Shown here: positions 1 to 7,892 of the stretch, in pieces
Layout of the letters: the number at the start of each line of letters is the position of its first letter
How positions within the stretch are numbered: the first letter of the stretch is position 1
DNA from: an uncultured Eubacteriales bacterium
GTDB taxonomy: Bacteria; Bacillota; Clostridia; Christensenellales; Aristaeellaceae
Length of the DNA stretch: 64,000 nt
Direction of reading: 5' to 3'
Assembly: GCA_902793325.1 (NCBI GenBank)
Contig: CADBCY010000005.1
Location: forward strand, 1-64,000
Translations under genes and position numbers: made by a program
The notes under the pieces: model-generated
What the model saw: the letters and a program-made list of their open reading frames with translations, nothing else
What the model was told of the DNA's origin: nothing
Databases searched by the model: none

Positions 1-428
1 GCCACGGCCACGTCCATGCCGCCCGCGCCGAAGGCCAGCATGCCGATGCCGCCGCCGGTGGGGGTGTGGCTGTCGGAGCCGATCAGCGTCTTGCCCGGCG
101 CGCCGAAGCGCTCCAGGTGCACCTGGTGACAGATGCCGTTGCCGGGGCGGGAGAAGCGGATGCCGTGCTTCTTCGCCACGGACTGGATGTAGCGGTGGTC
201 GTCGGCGTTCTCAAACCCGCACTGGAGGGTGTTGTGGTCGATGTAGGCCACGCTCAGCTCCGTGCGCACCCGCTCGATGCCCATGGTCTCGAACTCCAGG
301 TAGGCCATGGTGCCGGTGGCGTCCTGGGTCAGGGTCTGGTCGATGCGAAGGGCGATCTCCGCGCCCGGCGTCATGTCGCCGGAGACCAGGTGGCTGCCTA
401 TGATCTTCTGTGCGATGGTCATGCCCAT
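1..428 (-). CDS. acn: Aconitate hydratase, N-terminal part (cut by window edge)
   Basis: Only the first ~142 residues lie in the window; the gene continues beyond position 1. The translation (MGMTIAQKIIGSH...) contains the aconitase-family stretches YIDHNTLQ and SDSHTPTGGGIGM, the latter lining the substrate site. Aconitase is a 4Fe-4S enzyme interconverting citrate and isocitrate; the cluster cysteines would be in the missing part. The ATG at 428 lies one base after the stop of the upstream GntR gene, so translation is probably coupled, and a citrate synthase is two genes upstream. An isopropylmalate dehydratase is the alternative, but the motif spelling and the citrate synthase context favour aconitase. 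Confidence 0.88.
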   Translation of the reverse strand, partial: MGMTIAQKIIGSHLVSGDMTPGAEIALRIDQTLTQDATGTMAYLEFETMGIERVRTELSVAYIDHNTLQCGFENADDHRYIQSVAKKHGIRFSRPGNGICHQVHLERFGAPGKTLIGSDSHTPTGGGIGMLAFGAGGMDVAV

Positions 429-429
429 G

Positions 430-1074
430 TCATGCGTCCTCCTCTCCCAGCGCCCGTTCCATGGCGTTGAGGATGTGCCGCTGCATCCGCTCGGCGGCCA
501 GGTCGGCGTCCCGGTGCTGGATGGCCTCCAGGATCTCCCGGTGCTCGCGCACCGAGTGGGACGCCCGGTCCGGGTTGCGCAGCGCGGTGCGGCGGTACTG
601 CTGGATCTTCTTGTGCAGCGGGGCCAGCGTGTCCTTCAGGATCATGCTGCCGCAGCCGGCGTAGATGACCTCGTGGAAGCGGCCGTCCAGCGCCTTGAGC
701 TGGTCCACGTCGCCGCGGGCGAGGTAGAATTCCTGGAAGTCCACGGCCTCGTTCAGCGCCTTGAGGCTCTCCTCGGTGGCGTTCTCGATGAACCCGCGCA
801 CGGCCAGCTCCTCGATGCGCAGCCGGATCTCGGACATGTCGCGGAAGTCCCTGGGCGTGATGCCCAGCACCATGGTGCCCTTGGGGGTATCCTCGATCAG
901 GTGCTCCTGGAACAGGCGGCGCAGGGCCTCGCGGATGGGCGTGCGGCTGACGCCGAGCTCGGAGCAGAGCTGCAGCTCGGTGATGATGTCGCCCCGCTGA
1001 TACTTGCCGCTGAGTATGTTCGACTCGAGGTGTTCAAACACCTGGTCGGACAGGGATACGGTCTTGTAATCCAT
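430..1074 (-). CDS. GntR-family transcriptional regulator with FCD domain
   Basis: This 214-residue protein has an N-terminal winged helix-turn-helix (about 10-75, including ELGVSRTPIREALRRL, typical of GntR proteins) and an all-helical FCD ligand domain. The FCD domain keeps an Asp/His set that usually binds a metal and a carboxylate: DGRFHEVIY, REHREIL and QRHIL. It sits between the Re-citrate synthase and aconitase genes on the same strand, 15 bases after the former. A perfect palindrome of the kind FCD regulators bind overlaps the operon promoter (2517-2528). I infer autoregulation of the citrate branch with citrate or a related acid as effector; the effector is not shown by sequence. Confidence 0.9.
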   Translation of the reverse strand: MDYKTVSLSDQVFEHLESNILSGKYQRGDIITELQLCSELGVSRTPIREALRRLFQEHLIEDTPKGTMVLGITPRDFRDMSEIRLRIEELAVRGFIENATEESLKALNEAVDFQEFYLARGDVDQLKALDGRFHEVIYAGCGSMILKDTLAPLHKKIQQYRRTALRNPDRASHSVREHREILEAIQHRDADLAAERMQRHILNAMERALGEEDA

Positions 1075-1089
1075 GCTCGTTCCTCCCCC

Positions 1090-2466
1090 CTACAGCCTGC
1101 GGTACTTGCCGCCGGACAGCTCCTCGATCTTCGTCTCCAGTTCCGCGGTGGACAGCGTGGTCTGGCGGCCGCCCTCGTACTCGCCGTCGATCCACGCCTT
1201 CAGTGCCGTCACCAGGTCGCTCTTTTTGTCCACGGCCTCCGACCCGGCCAGGCCGTAGTTCTCGTTGATCCAGTAGGCGATGCCCGCCAGGCCGCTGGCC
1301 TTGCCGATCATCACCGAGGGGCTTCTGCCCAGGATCTTCCGCGTGTCGAAGATGGTGTACACCTCCGCGTCCTTCAGCAGGCCGTCCGCGTGGATGCCGG
1401 CGCGCGTGGTGTTGAACTGCCGGCCCACGAAGGGCGTCATCACCGGGATGTCGTAGCCGATCTCATCGTGGAAGAAGCGGGCGATGTCGGTGATGGCGGT
1501 GGGGTCCATGCCGTCCAGGCTGCCGCGCAGGGAGGCGTACTCCATCACCATGGCCTCCAGCGGGATGTTGCCAGTGCGCTCCCCGATGCCCAGCAGCGAG
1601 CAGTTCACCGCGCACGCGCCGTACAGCCAGGCAGTGGAGGCGTTGGCCACGGCCTTGTAGAAGTCGTTGTGGCCGTGCCACTCCAGCAGCTCGCTGGGCA
1701 CGTCGGAGTAGTGCTGCAGGCCGTAGATGATGCCGGGCACGCTCCGGGGCAGCGCGACCTCCGAATACGGCACGCCGTAGCCCATGGTGTCGCAGGCGCG
1801 GATCTTCACCGGGATGCCCGCGTCCTGGCTCATCTCCTGCAAGGCGTTCACGAAGGGCACCACGAAGCCGTAGAAGTCGGCGCGGGTGATGTCCTCCAGG
1901 TGGCAGCGGGGCATGACCCCGGCCTCGAATGCGTCCGCCACGGTGCGCAGGTAGTACTCCATCACCTGCTTGCGGCTCATCTGCATCTTCTTGAAGATAT
2001 GATAGTCGCTGCAGGACACCAGGATGCCCGTCTCGCGGATGCCCAGGTCCTTCACCAGCTTGAAATCGTCGCGGGTGGCGCGGATCCAGGTGGTGATCTC
2101 CGGGAAGCGGTAGCCCAGCTCCTGGCAGCGGGCGACGGCCTCGCGGTCCTTCTCGCTGTAGACGAAGAACTCCGTCTGGCGGATGACGCCGTAGGGGCCG
2201 CCCAGGCGCGCCATCAGCTTGTAGAGCGCCACGATCTGATCCACCGTGTACGGCTCCACCGACTGCTGGCCGTCCCGGAAGGAGGTGTCGGTGATCCAGA
2301 TGTCCTCGGGCATGCCCATCGGCACGCGGCGGTGGTTGAAGGCCACGCGGGGCACCTCGTCGTAGGGGTAGATGTCCCGGTACAGGTTCGGCTTGGGTAC
2401 GTCCTGCAGGGAATACTTGTATTGGCGCTGCTCCAGCAGGTTGGTCTTGTTGGACATTTCCAGCAT
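1090..2466 (-). CDS. Re-type citrate synthase / HMGL-like (homocitrate synthase-like) enzyme
   Basis: This 458-residue HMG-CoA-lyase-like TIM-barrel protein has the family motifs TDTSFRDGQQ (metal and catalytic Asp/Arg near the N terminus), LEDITRADFYGF, and the HGHNDFY metal-binding histidines. Its long N-terminal extension and overall length match the clostridial Re-face citrate synthases described from Clostridium kluyveri rather than ordinary isopropylmalate synthases (about 500-520 residues with a LeuA dimer domain, absent here). Aconitase downstream supports acetyl-CoA plus oxaloacetate to citrate, feeding 2-oxoglutarate and glutamate. It leads a three-gene transcript; the ATG at 2466 follows AGGGAG. 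A homocitrate synthase remains possible. Confidence 0.82.
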   Translation of the reverse strand: MLEMSNKTNLLEQRQYKYSLQDVPKPNLYRDIYPYDEVPRVAFNHRRVPMGMPEDIWITDTSFRDGQQSVEPYTVDQIVALYKLMARLGGPYGVIRQTEFFVYSEKDREAVARCQELGYRFPEITTWIRATRDDFKLVKDLGIRETGILVSCSDYHIFKKMQMSRKQVMEYYLRTVADAFEAGVMPRCHLEDITRADFYGFVVPFVNALQEMSQDAGIPVKIRACDTMGYGVPYSEVALPRSVPGIIYGLQHYSDVPSELLEWHGHNDFYKAVANASTAWLYGACAVNCSLLGIGERTGNIPLEAMVMEYASLRGSLDGMDPTAITDIARFFHDEIGYDIPVMTPFVGRQFNTTRAGIHADGLLKDAEVYTIFDTRKILGRSPSVMIGKASGLAGIAYWINENYGLAGSEAVDKKSDLVTALKAWIDGEYEGGRQTTLSTAELETKIEELSGGKYRRL

Positions 2467-2516
2467 GTTCTCATCTCCCTGGGTCGTCGGTTTTCGGGGC
2501 TCGACGTATGTGCATT

Positions 2517-2528
2517 ATTGTATACAAT
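2517..2528. promoter_or_regulatory. Palindromic operator, probable GntR/FCD binding site
   Basis: ATTGTATACAAT is a perfect 12-base palindrome that includes the -10 hexamer of the citrate operon promoter. A further half-site (TTGTAT, minus strand, 2535-2530) lies in the spacer. TNGTATACNA-like palindromes are typical sites of FCD-type GntR regulators, one of which is encoded in this operon, so occupancy would block RNA polymerase. Repressor identity is inferred. Confidence 0.7.
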
Positions 2529-2545
2529 GATACAAGCGCTGTCAA
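2517..2545 (-). promoter_or_regulatory. Promoter of the citrate operon
   Basis: On the minus strand TTGACA (2545-2540) and TACAAT (2522-2517) are separated by exactly 17 bases, a near-consensus vegetative promoter. It lies about 50 bases upstream of the citrate synthase start. Confidence 0.85.
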
Positions 2546-2568
2546 GCCCTGCGCGCAAAGATAACAAA

Positions 2569-2630
2569 AGGCCGTCCTGCGGATGCGGGCGCTTACTGAA
2601 ACGTAAGGGACCGAATCTTCAGGGCGGCCT
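2569..2630 (-). terminator. Probable rho-independent terminator of putP
   Basis: The arms aggccgtcct (2569-2578) and agggcggcct (2621-2630) pair with one mismatch. Read on the minus strand the second arm is followed by TTTTGTTATC. The loop contains a smaller hairpin with the CGTAAGG motif also seen in two other hairpins of this window. Confidence 0.55.
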
Positions 2631-2640
2631 GACGCAGCGC

Positions 2641-2684
2641 GCGGGAATTCCCTCCGCGCAAGCGGCCTTTCAGGGAATTCCCGC
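2641..2684. repeat. 13-bp perfect inverted repeat
   Basis: gcgggaattccct (2641-2653) and agggaattcccgc (2672-2684) are exact reverse complements around an 18-base loop, just downstream of the putP stop. No T-run follows on either strand, so it looks like an mRNA 3' stem-loop or protein site rather than a terminator by itself. Confidence 0.6.
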
Positions 2685-2710
2685 GGTTGCGGCCTTGATC
2701 GACGCTCCGG

Positions 2711-4273
2711 TCAGTTGCCCGCCTTGACGGAATCGAACGCGGCGGTGATCTTCTTCCCGGGCGCGGCGGTCGCCAGGCTGACGATCACGTTCACCAGGAA
2801 GTTCACGATGAACGCGGGCAGCAGCTCGTAGATGGCCAGCGCGCCGCCCATCGGGGCGATCAGGTACTTCCAGACGAACACCATCACGCCGCCCGCCACC
2901 AGGCCCGCCAGGCAGCCCTGGCGGTTGGAGCGCCGCCAGAACAGCGCCAGCAGCATGGCCGGGCCGAAGGTCGCGCCGAAGCCCGCCCAGGCGAAGGACA
3001 CCACGCGGAACACGGAGCTGTTGGGGTCCCAGGCCAGGGCGATGCCGATGGCCGCGACGACCAGCACCGTGCCGCGGGCGAAGATCATGCTGGCCCGCTG
3101 GCTGAGCTTGATGCCCATGAAGTCCTGGATCAGGTCCTCGGACACGCTGGAAGCCGCCGCCAGGAGCTGGGAGTCGGCGGTGGACATGGTCGCGGCCAGT
3201 ATGCCCGCCATGATGACGCCCGCCATCAGCGCGAAGAACACGCCGCTGTTGCTCATCAGGTCGGCCAGCTTGATGATGATGGTCTCGGACTCGGACGACT
3301 TGCCCAGCAGCGGAATGCTGCCCGTCAGCGACACGCTGTAGCCGATAATGCCGATCAGCATGGCCACCACCATGGACACCACGCACCACACGCTGGCGAT
3401 GCGGCGGGAGAGCTTCAGCTCGCGCTCGTCGCGGATGGCCATGAACCGCAGCAGGATGTGCGGCATGCCGAAGTAGCCCAGGCCCCAGGCCAGCGTGGAC
3501 ACCACGGGCAGGAAGCCGAAGCTGCCCGCCTCGCCGGTGAGGCCCGCCTCGCCGACGCCGCTCGCCACGAAGCCCTTGCCCATGCTCAGGTAGCCGGGCA
3601 GCGCGCGGGCGTTCTCCATCACCTGTCCCATGCCGCCCGCCTTCGCGATGCCGAAGAACACGATCACCGCCAGCGCGATGGTCATGAAGATGCTCTGGAT
3701 CAGGTCCGTGGTGGAGACGGCCAGGAAGCCGCCCATGGTGGTGTAGGCCACGATGATCACCGCGCCGAACACCATCGCCACGTGGTACTCCACGCCGAAC
3801 AGCGTGTTGAACAGCGTGCCCACCGCCTTGAAGCCCGAAGCCGTGTAGGGCACGAAGAACACCAGGATGATCAGCGCCGACACCAGGCTGATGATGTGGC
3901 GCGTGTCGCCGTAGCGGTTCGAGAAGAACTCCGGGATGGTGACCGCCTCGATCTTCGCCGAATAGCGGCGCAGCCGGCGGGAGACCAGCAGGAAGTTCAG
4001 ATAGGTGCCCACGGCCAGGCCGATGATGGTCCAGCCCACCTCGGCCACGCCGGCGATGTAGGCCAGGCCCGGCAGGCCCATGAGCAGGTAGCTGCTCATG
4101 TCCGAGGCCTCGGCGCTCATGGCCGTGACCAGCGGGCCCAGGGAACGGCCGCCGATGTAGAAGCCGGCGGAGGTGTCCGCCGCGCCCTTGCGGTTGAATA
4201 CGACGCCCACCATCAGCATGGCGAACAGGTAGACCGCCATGGTAATGACGATGATGCTCTGTGCGGTAGTCAT
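2711..4273 (-). CDS. putP: Sodium:solute symporter, PutP (proline) type
   Basis: This 520-residue, strongly hydrophobic protein of the SSS family has about 13 predicted membrane segments. The N-terminal part GFYIGGRSLGPLV, AEASDMSSYLLMGLPG and the later GFLAVSTTDLIQ closely follow PutP sodium/proline symporters. The gene starts at the ATG at 4273, where GGAAGGAGG precedes by a good distance; an upstream in-frame ATG at 4303 lies before that ribosome site and is rejected. It has its own promoter (4302-4331) and terminator, so it is monocistronic. Proline is the likely substrate by similarity; pantothenate or other SSS substrates cannot be excluded. Confidence 0.88.
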   Translation of the reverse strand: MTTAQSIIVITMAVYLFAMLMVGVVFNRKGAADTSAGFYIGGRSLGPLVTAMSAEASDMSSYLLMGLPGLAYIAGVAEVGWTIIGLAVGTYLNFLLVSRRLRRYSAKIEAVTIPEFFSNRYGDTRHIISLVSALIILVFFVPYTASGFKAVGTLFNTLFGVEYHVAMVFGAVIIVAYTTMGGFLAVSTTDLIQSIFMTIALAVIVFFGIAKAGGMGQVMENARALPGYLSMGKGFVASGVGEAGLTGEAGSFGFLPVVSTLAWGLGYFGMPHILLRFMAIRDERELKLSRRIASVWCVVSMVVAMLIGIIGYSVSLTGSIPLLGKSSESETIIIKLADLMSNSGVFFALMAGVIMAGILAATMSTADSQLLAAASSVSEDLIQDFMGIKLSQRASMIFARGTVLVVAAIGIALAWDPNSSVFRVVSFAWAGFGATFGPAMLLALFWRRSNRQGCLAGLVAGGVMVFVWKYLIAPMGGALAIYELLPAFIVNFLVNVIVSLATAAPGKKITAAFDSVKAGN

Positions 4274-4301
4274 GAAGCATGCCCTCCTTCCAATGTGTGC
4301 C

Positions 4302-4331
4302 ATTATAGCACAGTATTAAAGCGTTTGTCGG
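4302..4331 (-). promoter_or_regulatory. Promoter of putP
   Basis: On the minus strand TATAAT (4307-4302) is preceded by CCGACA (4331-4326) at 18 bases. The -10 is perfect; the -35 is weak, so regulation by an activator is possible. Confidence 0.6.
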
Positions 4332-4443
4332 GCAGATTCCCGGGAATAACTGAAATTTTACACCCTCCCACTCTGTCCGGGCGCGCAAAACGCCCGGAAA
4401 ACCGGCGGCACCCGGGCCTTTCCAATTGTTAGCACAACCGCCC

Positions 4444-4472
4444 TTGACAACGCCCCGTGCCCATACTACAAT
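4444..4472 (+). promoter_or_regulatory. Promoter of the MATE gene
   Basis: TTGACA (4444-4449), 17 bases, TACAAT (4467-4472), about 40 bases before the coding start at 4514. Confidence 0.85.
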
Positions 4473-4513
4473 GGCACAGATATCGACGATACACCCGTGA
4501 AGGAGCGAGCCGC

Positions 4514-5890
4514 ATGCAGAGGCCGGAGGAGAACAAGATGGGCGTCATGCCCATCCCGAAACTGATACTGAACATGTCCCTGCCCATGATCCTGTCGATG
4601 CTGGTGCAGGCGCTGTACAACATCGTGGACAGCTACTTCGTCACCCGCTTCGACATCCAGGCGCTGACGGCGGTATCGCTGGCCTTCCCGGCCCAGAACC
4701 TGATGATCGGCGTGGCCACGGGCACGGCGGTGGGCGTGAACGCGCTGCTGTCCCGCGCGCTGGGCGAGAAGAACAACGACCTCGCCAACCGCATCGCGGA
4801 GAACGGCGTGTTCCTGGCCCTGGTGGGTTACGCGCTGTTCCTGGTGTTCGGGCTGTTCGGCGCGCGGGCCTTCTTCGCCGCACAGACCCAGGTGGAGGCG
4901 GTCATCAACTACGGCGTGGACTACCTGTCCGTGGTGTGCTGCCTCAGCTTCGGCCTGTTCGGGCAGATCATGTTCGAGCGCCTGATGCAGTCCACCGGGC
5001 GCACGATCTACACCATGTTCACCCAGGGCCTGGGCGCCATCATCAACATCATCCTCGACCCGGTGTTCATATTCGTGTTCCGCCAGGGCGCGCGCGGCGC
5101 GGCCATCGCCACCGTGCTGGGGCAGGTGTTCGCCTTCTGCCTGGCGGCCTTCCTGAACCACCGCAAGAACACCGACATCCACCTGCGCCTGCGCGGCTTC
5201 CGCCCCAGCGGACACATCATCGCGCGCATCTACGCCATCGGCGTGCCCAGCATCATCATGATGGCCATCGGCTCGGTGATGACCTTCGCCATGAACAAGA
5301 TCCTCATCCTCTACACGCAGGGCAAGGAGGCCGCGGCCACAGTGTTCGGCATCTACTTCAAGCTGAACAGCTTCATCTTCATGCCCATCTTCGGCCTGAA
5401 CAACGGCATCATCCCCATCATCGCCTACAACTACGGCGCGCGGAACCGCCTGCGCATGCAGGAGACCATGAAGATGGCCGTCATCTACGCCAGCAGCTAC
5501 ATGTTCCTGGGCTTCATGCTGTTCATGCTGATCCCCGGCCCGCTGCTGAACATCTTCAAGGTGACCGACGAGATGATGCGCATCGGCGTCCCGGCGCTGC
5601 GGATCATCGGCAGCACCTTCCTGCTGGCCGGCGCGTGCATCGCCATCGGCTCGTTCTTCCAGGCGCTGGGCTTCGGCACCTACTCGATGATCGTGTCCAT
5701 CGCGCGCCAGCTCGTGGTGCTGGTGCCCGCGGCCTGGCTGCTGGCGCGGCTGGGGCAGCAGACCGGCAACGAGAACCTGGTGTGGTTCTCCTTCCCCATC
5801 GCTGAGGTCATGTCGCTGGCCGTGACGCTGTTCCTGTTCCTGCGCATGTACCGCAACGTCGTCAAGCCCGTGCCGGACGGCGTGCGGTAG
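4514..5890 (+). CDS. MATE-family multidrug/cation antiporter
   Basis: This 458-residue protein has about 12 membrane segments in the two-bundle MATE layout. The opening PIPKLILNMSLPMILSMLVQALYNIVDSYFV is the usual first helix of clostridial MATE exporters, and the second half repeats the pattern (GLNNGIIPIIAYNYGARN). Such proteins export drugs or metabolites in exchange for Na+ or H+. The start at 4514 follows AAGGAG; a GTG at 4457 would read through the promoter and is rejected. It is monocistronic, with its own promoter upstream and a long hairpin downstream. The substrate cannot be read from sequence. Confidence 0.9.
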   Translation: MQRPEENKMGVMPIPKLILNMSLPMILSMLVQALYNIVDSYFVTRFDIQALTAVSLAFPAQNLMIGVATGTAVGVNALLSRALGEKNNDLANRIAENGVFLALVGYALFLVFGLFGARAFFAAQTQVEAVINYGVDYLSVVCCLSFGLFGQIMFERLMQSTGRTIYTMFTQGLGAIINIILDPVFIFVFRQGARGAAIATVLGQVFAFCLAAFLNHRKNTDIHLRLRGFRPSGHIIARIYAIGVPSIIMMAIGSVMTFAMNKILILYTQGKEAAATVFGIYFKLNSFIFMPIFGLNNGIIPIIAYNYGARNRLRMQETMKMAVIYASSYMFLGFMLFMLIPGPLLNIFKVTDEMMRIGVPALRIIGSTFLLAGACIAIGSFFQALGFGTYSMIVSIARQLVVLVPAAWLLARLGQQTGNENLVWFSFPIAEVMSLAVTLFLFLRMYRNVVKPVPDGVR

Positions 5891-5922
5891 GCAGACGCGC
5901 TTCCCGCGGTCCCGATTCACGG

Positions 5923-5991
5923 AAGATCCCTCGCTTTCCCCGGATGGGCGGGCATTGTGCCTGCGGCCGACCGGGCGGAGCGAGGGATCTT
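5923..5991 (+). terminator. Terminator hairpin after the MATE gene
   Basis: aagatccctcgct (5923-5935) pairs perfectly with agcgagggatctt (5979-5991), with a GC-rich interior. The second arm runs into TTTCGTCT, a short U-tract. Confidence 0.6.
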
Positions 5992-6029
5992 TCGTCTGCG
6001 GCATCGCGCGCCGCGCTTCCCATCGGCGC

Positions 6030-6059
6030 GCATTTTTCGCGCGCCGGCGGGCATACTAT
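6030..6059 (+). promoter_or_regulatory. Putative sigma-E (sporulation) promoter of the DUF1614-spoIIP pair
   Basis: GCATTTT (6030-6036), 15 bases, CATACTAT (6052-6059). This fits the Bacillus/Clostridium sigma-E pattern (KMATATT, 13-15 bp, CATACA-T) with one mismatch in each box. It is upstream of spoIIP, a classical sigma-E-regulated gene. Confidence 0.55.
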
Positions 6060-6099
6060 CCCCGAAATCAAGGCAAACCATGCCATCGGAGGGGATACC

Positions 6100-6762
6100 A
6101 TGACCATCGGTTCCATTCTGCTGCTGCTGACCGGGCTGCTGGTGCTGTTCGGCGCGGGCCAGCGCGCGCTGGATCGCCTGCGGCTCACCGACCGCCAGGC
6201 GCTGCTGTTCATCGCGCTCATCATCGCCGGGGGGTTCCTGCCGGACATCCCGGTGACGCCCCGCTTCTCCTTCAACATCGGCGGCGCGCTCATCCCGCTG
6301 ATCCTGTGCGTATACCTCTGGGTCGGCGCCGACACCGCCGCCGAGCAGGCGCGCTGCCTGCTGGCGGCGCTGGTGACGGGCGCGGCGGTGTTCACCATCG
6401 GCAGGCTCCTGCCCGACGAGCCCGAGGCCATGCCCTTTGACGTGAACTACCTCTACGGCATCGCGGCGGGCCTGATCGGCTGGGTGTTCGGGCGCTCCCG
6501 CCGCGGCGCGTTCATCGCAGGCACGCTGGGCGTCATGCTGGCCAACGTCGCCTCCGCGGCCATGGTGTGGGCGCGGGGCGCGGAGCAGCGGCTGGTGCTG
6601 GGCGGCGCGGGCGGCTTCGACGTGATCGTCATATCCGGGCTGCTGGCGGTGCTGCTGTGCGAGCTCACCGGGGAGATCGCGGAGCGGATCGTGCGCGGCG
6701 ACCGTCCGCCGGAGCGCGCCTTCCGGGACGGCGAATTCGTGCGGCGGGAGGCGCGGCGATGA
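6100..6762 (+). CDS. DUF1614-family membrane protein, co-transcribed with spoIIP
   Basis: This 220-residue protein has about seven hydrophobic segments and a basic C-terminal tail (RGDRPPERAFRDG...). The spacing of segments and motifs such as GGALIPLILCVYLW fit the DUF1614 family, whose function is unknown. The ATG at 6100 follows GGAGGGG. Its stop overlaps the spoIIP start (ATGA at 6759-6762), so the two proteins are translationally coupled, and the shared upstream promoter looks sigma-E-like. I infer a mother-cell membrane role in sporulation; nothing in the protein itself shows a catalytic site. Confidence 0.72.
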   Translation: MTIGSILLLLTGLLVLFGAGQRALDRLRLTDRQALLFIALIIAGGFLPDIPVTPRFSFNIGGALIPLILCVYLWVGADTAAEQARCLLAALVTGAAVFTIGRLLPDEPEAMPFDVNYLYGIAAGLIGWVFGRSRRGAFIAGTLGVMLANVASAAMVWARGAEQRLVLGGAGGFDVIVISGLLAVLLCELTGEIAERIVRGDRPPERAFRDGEFVRREARR

Positions 6763-7823
6763 GGGGCCTCGCGCGCGTCGCCGCCGCGCTTATGCTGTGC
6801 CTCGTCCTCTGCGCCCCGGCCCTGGCGGAGAACGACGGCGACGCGGTGTACACGCTCACGGACCGCTCCGGGCGCGTGCTGACCCAGCGCGCGGGCAGGA
6901 TGTACGTGGGCGACGGGTACATCGCGGGGGACGACGCCGAGTACCGCGTGGTGGCGGTGAACGACGAAGCCCGCACCGCCGTGGCCGAGCCCGTGGCGAC
7001 GGACGCGGCGGCCTTCGCGGCGCTGGCGGCGGAGAAGAAGGACGCCGGCGGCAAAAAGCTCGTGTGCATGTATTCCACGCACAGCGACGAATCCTACGTG
7101 CCGGACGACGGCGATTCCAGCAAGTGGAAGGGCGCGGGCATCTACGACGTGGGCGACCGGCTGAAGGCGGCGCTGGAGGAACGCGGCATCGACGCGGTGT
7201 ACTCCCACGAGACTTTCCTGCCCCACGACGCCGACGCCTATACGCGCTCGCGCCGCACCGCGGAGGAGCTCCTGAAGAAGGGGCCGGACGCGCTGCTGGA
7301 CATCCACCGCGACGCCGTGCCCGCCGAGCAGTACGAGACGGAGGTGGACGGCGAGGACATCAGCAAGGTGCGGCTGTTCGTGGGCCGCTCCAACCAGAAC
7401 GCCGCGGAGAACCGCGCCTTCGCCCGGCAGCTCAAGACCGCGGCGGACGAGCTGTACCCCGGCCTGGTGAAGGACATCTTCATCGGGAAGGGCAACTACA
7501 ACCAGGAGCTGTATCCGCACGCCCTGCTGCTGGAATTCGGCACCCACGAGATCGAAAAGGCGAAGGCCGAGGCGGCCACCGCCTACATGGCGGAGGTGCT
7601 GGACCGCGTGCTCTACGGCGGCGCGGCGAAGGCCGAGGGCGGCGCGGGCGCGGCGAAGGCCCCCGTCGCAAAGGGCATCGGCTGGACGCTGGGGCTGGCG
7701 CTGCTGGCCGCGGCGGTGTACGCGCTCGCCGCCACCGGGTCCCCCGGCGGCGCGTGGAAGAAGCTCCGTGAGCGCGCCGGCGAGCTGACCGGGGGCCTGC
7801 TGGGCGGCAGGCCGCGGAAATAG
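6759..7823 (+). CDS. spoIIP: Stage II sporulation protein P (SpoIIP), peptidoglycan hydrolase
   Basis: SpoIIP is an amidase/endopeptidase that, with SpoIID and SpoIIM, thins septal peptidoglycan during engulfment. This 354-residue version starts with a signal peptide (residues 1-24, ...APALAE) and carries the family motifs MYSTHSDESY with H108, LLDIHRD with H183, VGRSNQNAAEN, and NYNQELYPHALLLEFGTHE with the conserved Glu. Unusually it has a second hydrophobic helix near the C terminus (about 306-325) followed by a basic tail, so the mature enzyme may be anchored by its C terminus. It overlaps the DUF1614 gene by four bases. Confidence 0.9.
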   Translation: MRGLARVAAALMLCLVLCAPALAENDGDAVYTLTDRSGRVLTQRAGRMYVGDGYIAGDDAEYRVVAVNDEARTAVAEPVATDAAAFAALAAEKKDAGGKKLVCMYSTHSDESYVPDDGDSSKWKGAGIYDVGDRLKAALEERGIDAVYSHETFLPHDADAYTRSRRTAEELLKKGPDALLDIHRDAVPAEQYETEVDGEDISKVRLFVGRSNQNAAENRAFARQLKTAADELYPGLVKDIFIGKGNYNQELYPHALLLEFGTHEIEKAKAEAATAYMAEVLDRVLYGGAAKAEGGAGAAKAPVAKGIGWTLGLALLAAAVYALAATGSPGGAWKKLRERAGELTGGLLGGRPRK

Positions 7824-7825
7824 AA

Positions 7826-7880
7826 AAGAGGCTGTCCCGCGCGAACCTCAATCCGTAAGGTTCGCATGGGACAGCCTCTT
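7826..7880. terminator. Bidirectional terminator between spoIIP and yajC
   Basis: aagaggctgtccc (7826-7838) pairs with gggacagcctctt (7868-7880), and an inner stem carries ATCCGTAAGG. On the minus strand the hairpin is followed by TTTTC, so it mainly ends the yajC transcript. Confidence 0.7.
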
Positions 7881-7892
7881 CCGGCGTATGGG

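Noticed and set aside
307-2727. Long plus-strand ORF of 806 codons opposite the citrate genes
   Set aside because: Histidine/alanine/arginine-rich translation with no family motif, antisense to recognised genes. High GC makes long spurious ORFs common in this window.
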